Of a stretch of 64,000 nt of DNA, positions 47,130-59,639 are shown in pieces. Origin of the DNA: Lutraria lutraria (Eukaryota > Mollusca > Bivalvia > Venerida > Mactridae); contig OZ026845.1 of NCBI GenBank assembly GCA_964023205.1, positions 1,436,001-1,500,000 on the forward strand. Direction: 5' to 3'. The notes beneath the pieces are model-generated. The model did not search any database, was not told the origin of the DNA, and saw only the letters and a program-made list of their open reading frames with translations. How positions within the stretch are numbered: the first letter of the stretch is position 1; each line of letters starts with the position of its first letter. Made by a program: the position numbers and the translations under genes.

Positions 47130-48290
47130 TTAAAACACAACATTATTTTATAATGTTACCACTAAAACACATTTATACTCATGTGCGATATTCAATTTTT
47201 ATTAAAACCTTCACTCAAGTAGCTCTCTATTAATGTATCAGGACAATGTTGCTAGCATCAAAATGAAATCGCTTAAAACAAATAAACAGCTGTCGAATTA
47301 ACTCATAAAACACAACGAAACAGGTGGCGCGCCTGATATTACTTCTTCTAATTAAGTGGACGCAGTTTTTTCTTGCTTTTGTCTGTTTCCGGATACTTTT
47401 ACAGAACGGCTGCTTGTTGACTTTAGTGCAGACTAATTAGTTATTGCCTTTGCGTCAATCGTGAGTTTCCCGGACGTCGCTTGGAAATGCGTTTTCTTTG
47501 GACAAACGCCGAGGATTTCCGATTGCTAGTGTGTACTAGCCTAGAACTAAAGGTATTTAGCGTGTTGTTGTTGTTGTTGTTAAGTCTCAGAAATACGATA
47601 CATCATTATGACTGGTCAACATTCAAATTTCATTTTGAAACCAATTTACGAGCATCATTTAAATAACTTTACACACGGACAATCTCGTGTAAATCTTATG
47701 TTATGTTTAGACCATGTTTGTTGATGTCACTTTTTCAGGGTAACTATAGATGCCTGAAGCAATTAATAAAATGACGTCTGTGTCGGAGACACAAGTGAAA
47801 TCTCCGTGCAATCAGACCTAAAACACCGATTCTGATTACTAAGTGAACTTTACATAAGCGGATTAAATGGGTATTATTTTAATGAGATAGAGACTGACTA
47901 TCATTGATGAGTTGATGGATAATTAATACGACACAATTTCGACCTGCAGTTTTACATTGGTATCGTGTATATGAGTTTGAATGTAACAATATAATTGCAG
48001 ACCTGTTTATGCTATTTTTGGGGTCCGGTATTCACCCCAGTTCCCCAAGTAAAACAATAAGTGTTTGTATTATATTTATCCCCACAGAGAAAAAAATCCC
48101 CATAATTAAAAAAAATAATTCAAGATGCTACCTAAAGAAAGTAGGTTAGTCTTTAAATGTTCCTAAATTCAATGTTTCACAACGCAACTTTCTCCATCAA
48201 AGGAACCTGCTCCCCAAAACAATACAAGGAGGCTGAATAGCGTCAATAAACACTGTATCCGATACTGTGTGTGATTGTTTTGACTAAATA
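47130..48290. other. No gene seen
   Basis: It contains ACAAACGCCGAGGATTTCCG at 47502 (end motif of repeat family X) and a (GTT)6 tract at 47561. Confidence 0.45.
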
Positions 48291-48295
48291 AGAGA

Positions 48296-48431
48296 GGCCT
48301 GCATGGATGAATGGTGATGGTCTCTGATTCGTAATCACAAACTTCTCACCACCCAGCCCGAACCCCATCTAGCTTGCGTAAGGTGGGTGGATCTCCTCAG
48401 GTGTTCATTTGCTTTGGGTATTCCTCCATCG
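48296..48431 (+). mobile_element. Degenerate tRNA-derived SINE
   Basis: GGATGAATGGTGATGGTCTCT resembles an A-box region, and CAGCCCGAACCCCATC lies where the B box would be. It ends CCTCCATCG at the TTAA of the next element. Confidence 0.4.
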
Positions 48432-48435
48432 TTAA

Positions 48436-48941
48436 AGGGGCATGCCCTGGAACTGAAGCGTCTCGAATAGCAATCAAATTGGTATCATTTTAATGCCTAA
48501 ATCAATTAATGAAAGCCCTGTAAAATATTTACAAAATATCCCGCTAGTTTACTCAAAGATTAACCAAACCTGCCGATTTCGGCCTCAGAAATTATTTGTC
48601 ATTTTCACAACTCAACCCTTTCGGAACTCTGCCAAAACCGAAAACGTCGCGGAAAAAATGTCAACAAACTGATATGGTGAGTATTGCTCATGTTATGTTC
48701 ACTTGAAAGGCAGCGCACATGCTCAGTCAAACTCTCAGACGTATCGGAAATATCGTTGTCGTCAATAAAAGGCTGACAGACTTTTATTCAAACCGACATA
48801 CAAATACCGACGCGCGCATTATATGGTCATTTTTTAACACACTTTCTTCATTGACTTTTTGGTAATAATTGGTTTTACAAGTGACAAACGCATGTTTGGT
48901 GTACGAAAAAAAAAGACACAGCAGTTCCTGGGCATGCCCCT
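48436..48941. mobile_element. TTAA-target TIR element (Kolobok/piggyBac-like)
   Basis: The left end AGGGGCATGCCCTGGAACTG is matched by the complement of the right end, AGGGGCATGCCCAGGAACTG. TTAA flanks both sides (48432-48435 and 48942-48945). The 506-bp interior has no transposase frame. TTAA targets are used by piggyBac and Kolobok elements; the AGGG start favours Kolobok, by inference. Confidence 0.82.
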
Positions 48942-49105
48942 TTAAAACTGGAAATGTTTTTTTTTGTGTGTTTTTTTTTCAATTACCAAAACAGTAATCC
49001 ATTTATTTCATTTTGTTCAACATATATACAAATAATTACACAGCAAAAACAATCAATTATATATATAACTGTTACATAGAAGTTTACTCTGACGCAAAAT
49101 AATAA

Positions 49106-49316
49106 TAATAATAGTGTGATCTTTGGGTTTCAGTCGAAAGTTTAAGATGACAATATATGTCAAAGAAGAGTGACTTTTTTTTTTTTGATGACATTTTCCA
49201 TAGTGTAATAATAGTGTGATCTTTGGGTTTCAGTCGAAAATTTAAGATGACAATTAATAAATAAAATATATGTCAAAGAAGAGTGACTTTTTTTTTTTTT
49301 GATGACATTTTCCAAT
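49106..49316. repeat. Tandem duplication, about 100 bp
   Basis: AATAATAGTGTGATCTTTGG through TTTTGATGACATTTTCCA is present twice. The second copy has a 15-bp insertion of AATAAATAAAATATA type. Confidence 0.9.
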
Positions 49317-49901
49317 AAATAACAAGAGAGTGAGTATAACTTGGAAAGAGAACATATTTAAAGTCAATAATGCTGGAAATGTTGCCAAATTATACTGGTT
49401 GGTAGTGCGTCGTTTATTGTTTGTGTTTCTTTAAAGAATATAATTAAAGTACCATAACATGTATTGTAATGAACCCCTTAGTTCCCTTCGCTTATAGGTG
49501 GTTGATAATTCTCTATTATAAATGTATATTTCGTTCATTCAACTATAAAATGGCCTTGATAATAGTTAGGACGGAAAACAACATTATTTATATTTCTTAT
49601 TATAAACATAATATATCACAAATCCATGAATGTGTGTAATTCAAGTGAACTAACAATCATGTTCCAACGTATTTACTCATATCACGTGTCCCATGAGGTA
49701 TAAATGAGTGAATGAGTTCTTCTCACATGATGATTTCACATTGTTCAAAGTGTAAGTATTTTGATCCAGAAATTTCAGACCAACACACCATTCAGTATGA
49801 AAACTGGGGTCACCAACGTCCAAGTAATTGAAATACAGCTCCTTTAATGTATGTCTGTCGATATGGTGATCAGAGCTTGTGTTGCAGTTTCAGGATTCAG
49901 G

Positions 49902-50125
49902 GCAATCGGAATTCCTAGGCGTTTGTGTAAAGAAAATGCCTTGAACATAAAAGACAGGACGCCATATTGTTGTTGTTGTTCACGGGCTATTTTCCATCAT
50001 GGCTGACCCTGAAAACAACATGTTTCTCTTTCAATGGAAACTTGATGCCCATTTTATCAATCGCGATAAATGATAAACATATTTGAAAGTCTGCCATTCT
50101 GAGAACGATTCTTGAAAACGAGTGA
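49902..50125 (-). repeat. Coding-like repeat family X, copy 3
   Basis: On the minus strand it reads RIVLRMADFQICLSFIAI then DKMGIKFPLKEKHVVFRVSH and an early stop, followed by (ACA)n and GGCGTCCTGTC, and then KAFSLHKRLGIPIALNPE. The frame is shifted by three bases (IAI for AI) relative to copy 1. Confidence 0.6.
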
Positions 50126-50129
50126 CTGG

Positions 50130-50770
50130 TGTATTTTGTGAGATGTTGGTGAAACTTATTGTCTGACTTTTCACAGGAATCCACGGGTCATTTTATTTTC
50201 TCAACAGTAGCTGGTGTAATGTGCTTTAAAAACTAGTAGATAAATACATTGCTTCTGTACGACTCATTCATTGTTTTTACATCGGTATAATAATAAAACA
50301 ACAATTAATCAATCTACCTATGGTTACTTTAGGGACTTGGAGAAGAAAATAGGGACAACAAATGATCACAAAATTAAAATTTGTGACTGAGTATGGCGTA
50401 TTAATTTACTGTTGTAGTATTTTATCATGTAAAATGTATGAACGATGTACAGGAGACATGATTCTCACTTGTATCAGTAATCAATTTGTCGTCTAAATAA
50501 TCCGCGTACAATTGGCTTTTTTGCGTAAATGTATCGTTCAAGTAAATAAAAAACAACATTTTTAACGTCTATGCGACAATGTATTGGATCGTTGATGAAG
50601 TAGGTTATTCGAAGTGTTCCTATATTTTGGTGCAATTTAACATGGGTCATGTTTGTGATAAGTCATGAATATTTTATACGTACAAGTAATTTTCATCAAA
50701 AGGAATTAGCAACAAGCCTAAGAACAATAAGGTAACAATGCCTTTATACGTCTATTTACACCAAGGTTTA
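50130..50770. other. No gene seen
   Basis: AT-rich sequence between repeat family X and the next MITE. Confidence 0.4.
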
Positions 50771-50772
50771 TA

Positions 50773-50957
50773 CAGTTCTACCTCTCCAGAGCGGCCATCT
50801 CTTGAGCAAGCAACAGCCTCCCTACAACAACAGCATGACCCCCCCACACTGCACGATTTAACTATAAATTTAACCTACTTCTCAACAACAACATATTTTT
50901 TCTACATTAATTAAATTTTGTATTCCCAAAGGGTGTTGCTTTGAAAATGTTGTACTG
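50773..50957 (+). mobile_element. Pogo/Tigger-like MITE, copy F
   Basis: From TA|CAGTTCTACCTCTCCAGAG to GTTGTACTG|TA. It is more diverged, with a short poly-C tract inside. Confidence 0.75.
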
Positions 50958-50959
50958 TA

Positions 50960-52000
50960 ATAATTATCGATTTGAAATAAAGAAAATTAACGAGTTTAAC
51001 ACAAAGTATACAATTAATTATCAAGTAACGTATACATACATGTATCTTGTTCACCCAACATATGCAAAAATGTTATATTTTTATTTTGTAACAACCTCAC
51101 CACTTAACTGCTTTGAGATCGCTCTCAGTAACAACCGATCAAGGCCTTCGGATCGCAAGTTAATATGCATGACGTAAAGGGCATATTGTCTTAGCAAGAA
51201 ACAAACTTTCCAAACGAGATTCAGTGATCGTCGTTGTGTCACCAAAATTTTAGAGCGATGCTACATAATACACGTAAAAAACCTTGTTTTTATGGATGCA
51301 TTGTATGTCATTCTTTCGAACAGAAATGAAAAACAATAAATTACTCATAACGTTGTCTATCGACATCATGATATTGTATTGAACAATGGCCAATAACTTA
51401 ACGATGTTATACAACTCGATAGATATCATTTTATCTGCCTGAAATGTTACACTCGATTCTAGGATGACATTTTCCACGAAACAATTGCCATAAGATGACG
51501 GATAACGTTGTTTAGGAATGCGCGTATCTGCTCGTGCCGTATAATCATATTACCCAGAACGAATTCCAACATTTCAGCGGTTCCAAACAAAATGTTATTT
51601 ATCATTATATGTATTATAATTTATCTTTCGGAAAAACTAAGTCTGTTTTCGCTGAGACAGTTTTAAAATGTCTACAGTGATCACAAGATGATAGTGTAAT
51701 ACAGTTTGGGAATTTCATTGTAACTGTATTTGCTTATATTAAGCTAATCTGAAGTATTCCAGTAATGTATGGCGTCCAATTAGTGACCTCAGTAGCGCTC
51801 CTGACGGTCGACCTGATCCCCCGCATGCACACAGTAGCTCCCCAACGTCAGTCAAGTTGTTAGACGATTTTCCGAAATAAGGCAAACTTCATTTTGAGAC
51901 AAAATCGTTATTGTAGTGCTATACAGAAATTTCATCAAATTCTTTGTGCATACAACCGATTTAGAATCCAGGAACACTGGTCGTTAGGTTAGGTTAAAAT
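50960..52000. other. No gene seen
   Basis: AT-rich sequence without supported features. Confidence 0.45.
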
Positions 52001-52006
52001 TGATCG

Positions 52007-52879
52007 CCGGTGTAACGTTTTCAAGCTTTCCCCTTTTTCAGGTTACCCCCCCCCCCCCGGTAACTCAAAAACGTTTTCAAAGTTCCGTCCCCGTAACATT
52101 AAAATGTTTTCAAACTCCCTCCCCCGTTTTAATAATCCCTCCCTGGTAACTTGAAAACGTTTTCAAACGACTCCCCATCCTATGTTAATTCTTAATGGAG
52201 AAAACGTTTATATTTCAGGTTATAATTCATTCGTACGATTCACAGTCAACATGGTTTATTGGCATACATTGTATATATTCCTGTATTTCTAAACTGAACG
52301 CAATAATTACATGAAGCTATGGAATCCTATTAGGGTCATGGAGTACCCTTATTCAATTAATGAACAAAAATGCAAGACCTGCCTTTGCAATCACACACTT
52401 ACTTGTATTAAGAAAACCTAAAATATTTAATTGTTTTTATCTATTTTTTTTGGCAAAATAATTCAAGATTGCATTGGTATTTGCGCAATAACGCTCAGGA
52501 TTCCATAATGAAGAAATGAACTTGTCAGTATATGACGTCATAACTGTAGTGCATGCGTTTGTAATCTCCTTATTCGTGTGCTCTCTTATAATGAATTTGC
52601 AAATTATTACCCAGGGTGATCTGAAAACGTTTTCAAAGCACCCCGGGGTAATCTGAAAACGTTTTCAAAGCGCCCCCGGGTAACCTGAAAACGTTTTTAG
52701 ATTACCGGGTAGGGCATTTGAAAATGGAGGGGGTAATCTCAAAACGTTTTAATTGTACCCCTCCCGGTAACTTAAAAACGTTTTCAAATTCCCGGGGTTA
52801 CTCTGAAAACGTTTTTAAGTTACCGGGGGGGGGGGGGGGGGTAACTTGAAACGGGGGGAGTTTGAAAACGTTACACCGG
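52007..52879. mobile_element. TIR element with arrays of AAAACGTTTT palindromes
   Basis: The ends CCGGTGTAACGTTTTCAA and TTGAAAACGTTACACCGG are exact complements. About five AACGTTTT-type motifs sit in the left 200 bp and seven in the right 260 bp, most as TGAAAACGTTTTCAAA, separated by CCCCGGTAAC-type spacers and poly-C or poly-G runs. The AT-rich middle (52210-52600) has no such motif. There is no coding frame and no clear target duplication (GATCG and TATAC at the edges). Confidence 0.75.
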
Positions 52880-52884
52880 TATAC

Positions 52885-54890
52885 AAAAAAGGCCAGTATA
52901 ATATCCGAAAATCAAAAAAAAAAAATTTTAATCTATTGGGGTAAGAAAATGTATCTTTTTATTTCATTTTAGGTTAATGTCTGCGTAAATGCTTACTCAT
53001 TCAACATACCAAGTCATACGGAATCTATTTGCCCACATACTGCATACATGAGGGCAGTCTCGAGTCAAACGTACTCTTTTATTGACGAATATGTCAAGAT
53101 CAGTCGTTCGTTTCCGATGTAATTTGATAAGGTAACTCTTTAATAATTCCTGTCACTTCTAAACAGCATGCCAAATAATGAGCAACCGATAAGACGCCGG
53201 CGAGATTTTCCGGGATTTGACGCGAACTCATGAAAACAGAAGTCATCGTGGAAGAAGTCAATAAAACGAGACACATGACACGCGGGTTGAGTGGAATTGT
53301 GCTTAATTGTCGTAATTAGCATAAAGAGATTGGAAATTCTACCGAATAAATTCAGAAACTACGTAGATTATTTCATACTTGCTTGTGCTAGAACAAACAA
53401 TCATGTACTTATACTTGACCAACAATTTATGGATAGGGAGATCAAAACCACTTTTGTTTTCTAACCTTTATTCTACATATAAGGTACGATTCGTCCCCAA
53501 ATATTTTCGTATCTTGAATTTCGTCGTTAGAAATTTTAGAGTCGGCACTGAAATATAGACTCGATCGGGTAAACGTCAATAAAACTATTTTTCTGGTCTA
53601 ACTTTAAGGCAAATACATTCAGAATATACTCCAATCTTCAATGCGTCTTTAATGACACCCGCTTGAAGATTAGAAATGAAATTGAAACAAAATCCATCAT
53701 AAAACAGGAACAAACAAAAGAAAGTTATATATATTTTGGTTACAATAATTAATTATATATCGCGTGTGCAAGATGTGTCACCGATAACAATTTTGTGAGT
53801 ACATGTACAACAAAATCAATGTTCATACCCATATCATGGGATTTGACCAATTGTCCTAACAAAGATTGCCTCTGGGCACACTGAGATCAAACGTTTGATA
53901 TTAGTTATGCCCATTTAATGATCAGAAATCGTTGCTAGTACGCTTTTCGTGCATGAATTTTGATTATGAGGAAAACTAATTTAGGAATAGTTAACGTTGT
54001 CTTATCTAATTAAAATGATTAGAAATCCTTTCGGATGTCCTAGCGTCGATTTTTAATTTATTTCTAGGACTGTACTGCCGCAATTATTGATTCTAATCTT
54101 CATGTATGATTCTGTATTTGTGTGAACCCGTCATTGACCCCCAGACGCGTGCTGTGCGGTCAATAATATCGTCTAAATTCGGCTAATTCCGTCATACTTC
54201 CGACTTTGTCATAGTGGTCCATTGATTGCGGGGACGCTATGCCAGACGGTGTTATTAAGCAAATTGCAAGATCGACACGATTTAGCGGCGGGTGTCCTGA
54301 AGTCAATTCCAATATAGTACATTAGCCTAAACAAAAACAACGTTTTAATTGCTTTGACCACTTGCCATTTTCATTTATTACAAATCATTACAGACACAGT
54401 CTCGTTCAAAAGGAATAAAAACGAAGTAGTTCCTATGTAAACTTACAATTAAATACTTCGGACGTAATACAATAAAATAACGGACATGATTTCGACCCCC
54501 GATAAGATAATTTGTAACTTATATTGATAAAACTATGCCAACATAAGGCGTAGGATTAAGAAAAACAAAGTCGTAATTGGATGAAAGTTTCCTCGGAAGT
54601 GTCCGTTGCCATGGTGGCACTAACTCCAGTTTCTGCGGTCTAAAACTTCTACACATGAAGTGGGGTCTTGTAAACTGACTCAATCGGAAAATATTATTAA
54701 AAACATTGATTTGATTTGAAAAAAAGGGTTTAGAATTCGTCCCAAAATAAGTACAGTGGTCTGTAAATAAATACAAGTACATACATTGATCATGTGATGA
54801 GGATGATTTTGTCTTTTTAGGTCAGAAAATATAGTAATTTCTGTCGTTACACGACCGACGCTATTTTTTTCTGTCGCCGGCGCTAATGTT
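52885..54890. other. No gene seen
   Basis: AT-rich sequence; ORFs here are short and unsupported. Confidence 0.45.
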
Positions 54891-54894
54891 TCTA

Positions 54895-55400
54895 ATATAT
54901 ATATATATATATATTTATTTATTTATTTCAATATATAAGACTTTACATTCCATAAGTACATAGTACAAATATTTACAGTACAAAATTAAACATACGGTCA
55001 ATGACAATGGTATATGATGCATATATAGATATTGTCATTGATATACATCAAAAGTTATTGCAGGTACAATATATTTAAACATACGGTCAATGACAACAAT
55101 AAAAATGTAGTTCATGAAAAATACTTCCAGAGTTATAGTAATTTTATACAATTCAATGCCTTTACATTAATTGATAAAATATAAAAGTATAAAAGATCAG
55201 CGAGTGGAGACTACTTGCAATACGATAATTTCACATAAAACATGAAGTAGAAGTTACACAATAGCGTATTAATTTGCATAAAATATTTTGTTTTTCAATT
55301 CAACATTTGGTATATATGGCATGGTGATAGTTTTATTTTCAAAAATTTATCAAATCTATAAACTTAATGATGTTTGCACGCTTCCAGTAAAATTTATATG
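54895..55400 (-). mobile_element. LINE 3' end, minus strand
   Basis: On the minus strand a frame ending YWKRANIIKFIDLINF then stop (about 55393-55345) is typical of a LINE reverse transcriptase C-terminus. It leads through an untranslated region to ATTGAAATAAATAAATAAAT and a (TA)n tail. AAACATACGGTCAATGACAA occurs twice (54987 and 55077). Confidence 0.55.
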
Positions 55401-56027
55401 TTAAGATATAGTTTTATATGTTAAGACCAAAATTTTGAAAACTATATATTTTGTCGACCTACCAAGTTTAGGGGTTGTGGTGGCTTTAAACAAGACTATT
55501 CAAGTGTTTTTAGCCTTAACTTAAAAACCTGAGCACTCATTGAGCGCAAAACCTGCTGTCAGTGACGGCGTCTCTCAATTTTGGGATGTCTCTTCCCAAG
55601 CTTGTTATATGTTTTAATTGATGACGGAGAGATAATATCAATAGACATCCGAGTAGATTCTTGACTTTCGTCTGGAAATATGACAAAAACTCTACCTAGC
55701 AACCTTAAAATACCCACGTTGATGTTTTGAGAGTCTACTGGTGCTGACAGCTCGAAGACTTTAGAATGTAGACACGCGGGTTTCAGACGACATACATAAT
55801 TTGTCTATTTAAGTAACGTGCGTACAGCGCGTACATAAGTAGAATTGAAATATGCCTTAATGTTGGCGATTCCATCTAGCTTACTAAATCTGTATGTTTT
55901 ATTCTTCAGTTTCCACCGGTAACAAACAGTTGTCGGGAAACATCGGGTATTTCCGTAACCTCCGTGACATCAAAACAAAACATTATCAGTAATTAAAAAA
56001 GGTCCCATTCAAAGTCCCCATCTAAAC

Positions 56028-56246
56028 TACCGAGCCAAGTACTGTGTCTGGAAAATCAAAGAGAAAAGGGCGCGGCGTTTATCGGTACTTTGCCCCGGGC
56101 ACGATAAAGAACCAAGGAAAAAAATGGAAAAAAAATAGTAGGATTACAAATGCCTGGTTCTCTTGTATCTTCCCTCCCCTTTCTATGTTTAATACTGCTC
56201 TAAAATGATCAGAGTAATAGCTATCGAATGGGTCGTTAAACAACAG
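56028..56246 (+). mobile_element. SINE 3' module, sense copy
   Basis: From CTACCGAGCCAAGTACTGTG through GGGCACGATAAAGAACCAAG to GTCGTTAAACAACAG. Confidence 0.6.
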
Positions 56247-56249
56247 ATA

Positions 56250-57220
56250 AAAATGGACCCTGATACCAGAACATAAACACAACTGAACTAGGGGGCAATA
56301 TACTCAAAGATCGCGAGTCCTCTTCCAGACTATGTTTGTAAATGACATTCCTATCTCTTGTTTATCATATGACTGTAATATTTACATCTCGAAATGCTCG
56401 TGTTTCATAGCATACTGAAAAATACACAAAGGCATATGCCATAAAACAAGTTGATTATACCAATTATCGATGTATAGTGTTCGGTGTAGCACCAAGATTG
56501 TGGCCTTTACGGTTTGAATTCGGGATAATTCTAGCTTATTGTGTGAAATAATGGGCACTGTCTGATGTAGCATTCAGGCGAGATGCTAGATGTTTAGGCG
56601 ATAATTCGTATTGAGTTCTCGTTGCATTGATAGTTTTATTTAAGTGTACTTGGTATGAAAGTACACACAGAATCCACGAGGCCATTAAGGATGGTACTGA
56701 ATGATACGTTCTTGTACTCGTATATTTCAGAACTGAAATTGTTCAGATTTTAAGGCAGCTAGGCCTATATTAGGAACAATCTGGGATGGTGACTCTGTGA
56801 TTGATTCATGTAAACATATAACGAAGTTCCTCTTAAGGAATCTGTAAAGTAAGTGTAGCTAATATAGGTTGCATTGCAACACCGTGTCGGTCAGCTGGAT
56901 TTTATTTCATCTTCAAACAGATGTTAAACTAGAATTACTGCAACGAACCAGTCGACTGTCTGTATGTCCGTCCGTCCGTCCACTAATAATACATTTTTAG
57001 ATTTTTCCTAAGGTTGAAAAAATAGTAATATTTTAGTTATCTACAGGTATAGATATTTTTTTCTAAATATTTCGTTCGTACTGCGATAATTATAATTGGT
57101 GAATATGGGCTTAATTATGAAGACAATTTAAGGATCACCTTATCCCGTTCTGTAAGTACTCCTTAGTTTCCATTTTGACAGTAACAAAACAGGTTATGTT
57201 AAAGATGAGCATGCTACTAG
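56250..57220. other. No gene seen; (GTCC)n microsatellite
   Basis: A short (TCCG)n run lies near 56967. Otherwise it is AT-rich without supported exons. Confidence 0.45.
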
Positions 57221-57224
57221 TGTA

Positions 57225-57382
57225 CAGTACAACCTCTCCAGAGCGGCCGGCCCTCTCTTGTGCAACAACCTTTCCCAACTGTACGATTTAACTATCAATT
57301 TAACCTCTCTAGAGCAACAACCTCTCAACAACAACATAATTTTGCTTCTCCCAAAAGGTGTTGCTTTAGAGAGGTTACACTG
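57225..57382 (+). mobile_element. Pogo/Tigger-like MITE, copy G
   Basis: From TA|CAGTACAACCTCTCCAGAG to GAGAGGTTACACTG|TA, with TTTAACTATCAATTTAACC inside. Confidence 0.85.
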
Positions 57383-57618
57383 TATGCTCTATTATAATTT
57401 TCTTGGCCTTGATAGTGACCAACATAGAAGCAGCTGTTTCTAAATGATCTTGTGTCAGACAGATTGCATGACAAGCCACCCACAGACGGCCGGAATATAT
57501 CTGACAAAACTGCTTCCGAAATAAGATATTTCTAACTTTTTTGATCATTCGAAGGAGACAGGCTGCCAAATAAATATGTCTGTATAGTAGTATTTGAACT
57601 TCGTGAAAACCTGCTAAC

Positions 57619-57659
57619 TTACCAGACTTCGTTGATACCAATCGTAACAAATCGGCCAT
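57619..57659 (-). other. Candidate first coding exon MADLLRLVSTKSG
   Basis: On the minus strand ATG in a good context (GGAAATGGC) opens MADLLRLVSTKSG and meets a consensus donor G|GTAAGTTAG. The frame is also open upstream (LLYEAYFSVTE) and downstream to about 57375, where it runs into MITE copy G. The upstream part is shared with 11942-11978, so it may be a repeat rather than a gene. Confidence 0.22.
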
Positions 57660-57751
57660 TTCCGTAACTGAGAAATACGCCTCGTACAAAAGAGTAAGGT
57701 TGCACATTTGGTTATGCGGTCCCCTGTCACTTCTTTTTCAAAACTAAGTAC

Positions 57752-57975
57752 TCGTTTTCAAGTATATTTCTCAGAATTACAGACTTTCAAACCTGTTTAT
57801 CTTTCGCGATTTGATAATTGTGCGTCAAGTTCCAATTGAAAGGGAAAAAGTTTTTTCCCATTGTTGGATTCTTAGGGTCAGCCATGACGGAAAGTAGCCC
57901 GTGAACAACAACAACAAAATGGCGGCCTATTATGTCCGAGGCACTTTTCTTTAGATAAACGCCGAGGAGTTCCGA
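57752..57975 (+). repeat. Coding-like repeat family X, copy 2
   Basis: The frame FSSIFLRITDFQTCLSFAI is followed by two stops and then VKFQLKGKKFFPIVGF. It is followed by the (ACA)n tract and the AAATGGCGGCC...CGCCGAGGAGTTCCGAT end. It is the most decayed of the three copies at the protein level. Confidence 0.6.
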
Positions 57976-57984
57976 TAAAAACCT

Positions 57985-58045
57985 TTGGAGCACTGAAACA
58001 TGGAACGGGAACCAGTTTAATACAAGTTAAACCACATGTTACCTC
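57985..58045. repeat. GGAACGGGAACCAGTTTA repeat fragment
   Basis: GCACTGAAACATGGAACGGG then AACCAGTTTAATACAAG and a TTACCTCCCCTT end, as at 10228. Confidence 0.45.
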
Positions 58046-58049
58046 CCCT

Positions 58050-59130
58050 TCAAATCTTGACCGGTCTTGTTGTTGAACTCACCCTCGTACCAGACGATGT
58101 ACATTTTTAGGGTTTACTGAGACCATAATTATGATGTACTTTTTACAGTTTCACATTCGTCTCGTCTGCCCGTGACAGAACGTAGACTAAAACATTGACA
58201 AGACATATATTTTATATTCAGATCACGTATTTGATTCAACAACCGGAAATAGAAATAACTAGTTGAGCGTTCTTTGTCTTACTTTTTATCATTTTTACAA
58301 AATATGTAAGTGGCGCATTGAGTTTAGAATAATGGGTGAAAATAATACCATTGATCGTCTTTTTATGCGGTCGGCAAATTTCGCGATTAGAATCCAAATC
58401 GATTAATATTCGAGATCTTATTTTCGCTCATTTAACACAATATGATTATATTTATTTGTATAAATCAATAAATTTTCACGTTTTTTTCGCGACTTCTTTG
58501 ACTCGCGAATATAGCGGTAATTTGGAACGTGCGAAAAAAGTACATTCGGTGTGCCCAAGCTTTCCAAAGGCTCAAAGAACAAATTGTCTTCGTAACGCTG
58601 TTTTAAATTAGGACCTAGATGGCGCTGTCGTCCGGTATAAATTCCACGAGCATGTTTGAAACATAAGGGTAATGTTAACGGTGGGTTATAACATGTTATA
58701 TCCCCCATCACATGCAAGAGACCCGTATGTTTGATACTTTAATCTTAAAAGTACTAATATACTCATACACGCTGGATGATATGATTATTCATGAACAAGT
58801 CATGGTATTGACAGGGAAGAAACAGGAGAAGAATGGAAGACGATGGTATTGAGTGGTTAAATTATTTTGGAATATTACAAATGTAATGCAATTCACAAGA
58901 CTTAATTATTTTAATAAAACACGTGTTGTATTCACAATTTGGAGACGTTGTAAAACGATATTAGCCAAAGTTTGTATTTTAAAAATGTGCGTTTCTCATT
59001 TTTTTCACCACCATATTTATTTGTAATCCATAACTTCAAAATTATCCAACTGTCATAACTGCACTGATCAAATTTAACAAGTTTATTTTGCATTATGTAG
59101 TCAAATAAGTTTTTACGCAAGCATTCATTT
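58050..59130. other. No supported gene
   Basis: Overlapping ORFs on both strands at 58336-58717 lack family matches. The text includes CGCGA-type words (TTTCGCGATTAGAA, TCGCGAATATAGCGG) of a kind repeated in mollusc DNA. Confidence 0.4.
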
Positions 59131-59639
59131 GTGGGCGCTCTTTCTGGTAAGAGAACAAAACGGGAAAAACCGTGTCTCAGTGACAATAGACCATACTCTT
59201 CACGTAGAAGATTTCAGATTATATTACATTTAAATGACGAAATATCTCTAAAATCCAGAAGATTTCTATTAGCTATAGCAAGAGTGAAAATCTCACATCC
59301 CATTAACAACATCTTGAGTGACTCTTCAGAATGGAGGCAGAAACTGTTAATGACAATGGCGCGTCGTAGTCCGTGCATTACTAATCTATTTGCATAGAAA
59401 AAGCGACGAGTTAAATTTCAAATATTCCTCCCGGGAGTTGTTTGTCCAAGATAAGTGGAATTATCACAGAAAAGAGCGATAAATTTGGCGAATCAATAGT
59501 GCCGCATATTGAGAACATTCCATTTGTGGTAAACAAGCACTTTCTACCCAAAAATCTATTTCGGAAAGGTTTTAATAGACCTGTGTTGTTAAAAGTGCTT
59601 AATGAAGACGCAATACATTGTTTCACTCACAGCCTCTAA

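Noticed and set aside
46970..47233. ORF with a long Arg/Glu stretch
   Set aside because: The stretch is a GA microsatellite next to a SINE module; the rest shows no coding sign.
59131..59639. Plus-strand frames that look protein-like (for example IVPHIENIPFVVNKHFLP)
   Set aside because: They are in different frames, lack ATG or splice support, and match nothing I recognise. They may be part of the decayed LINE that ends at 60183.
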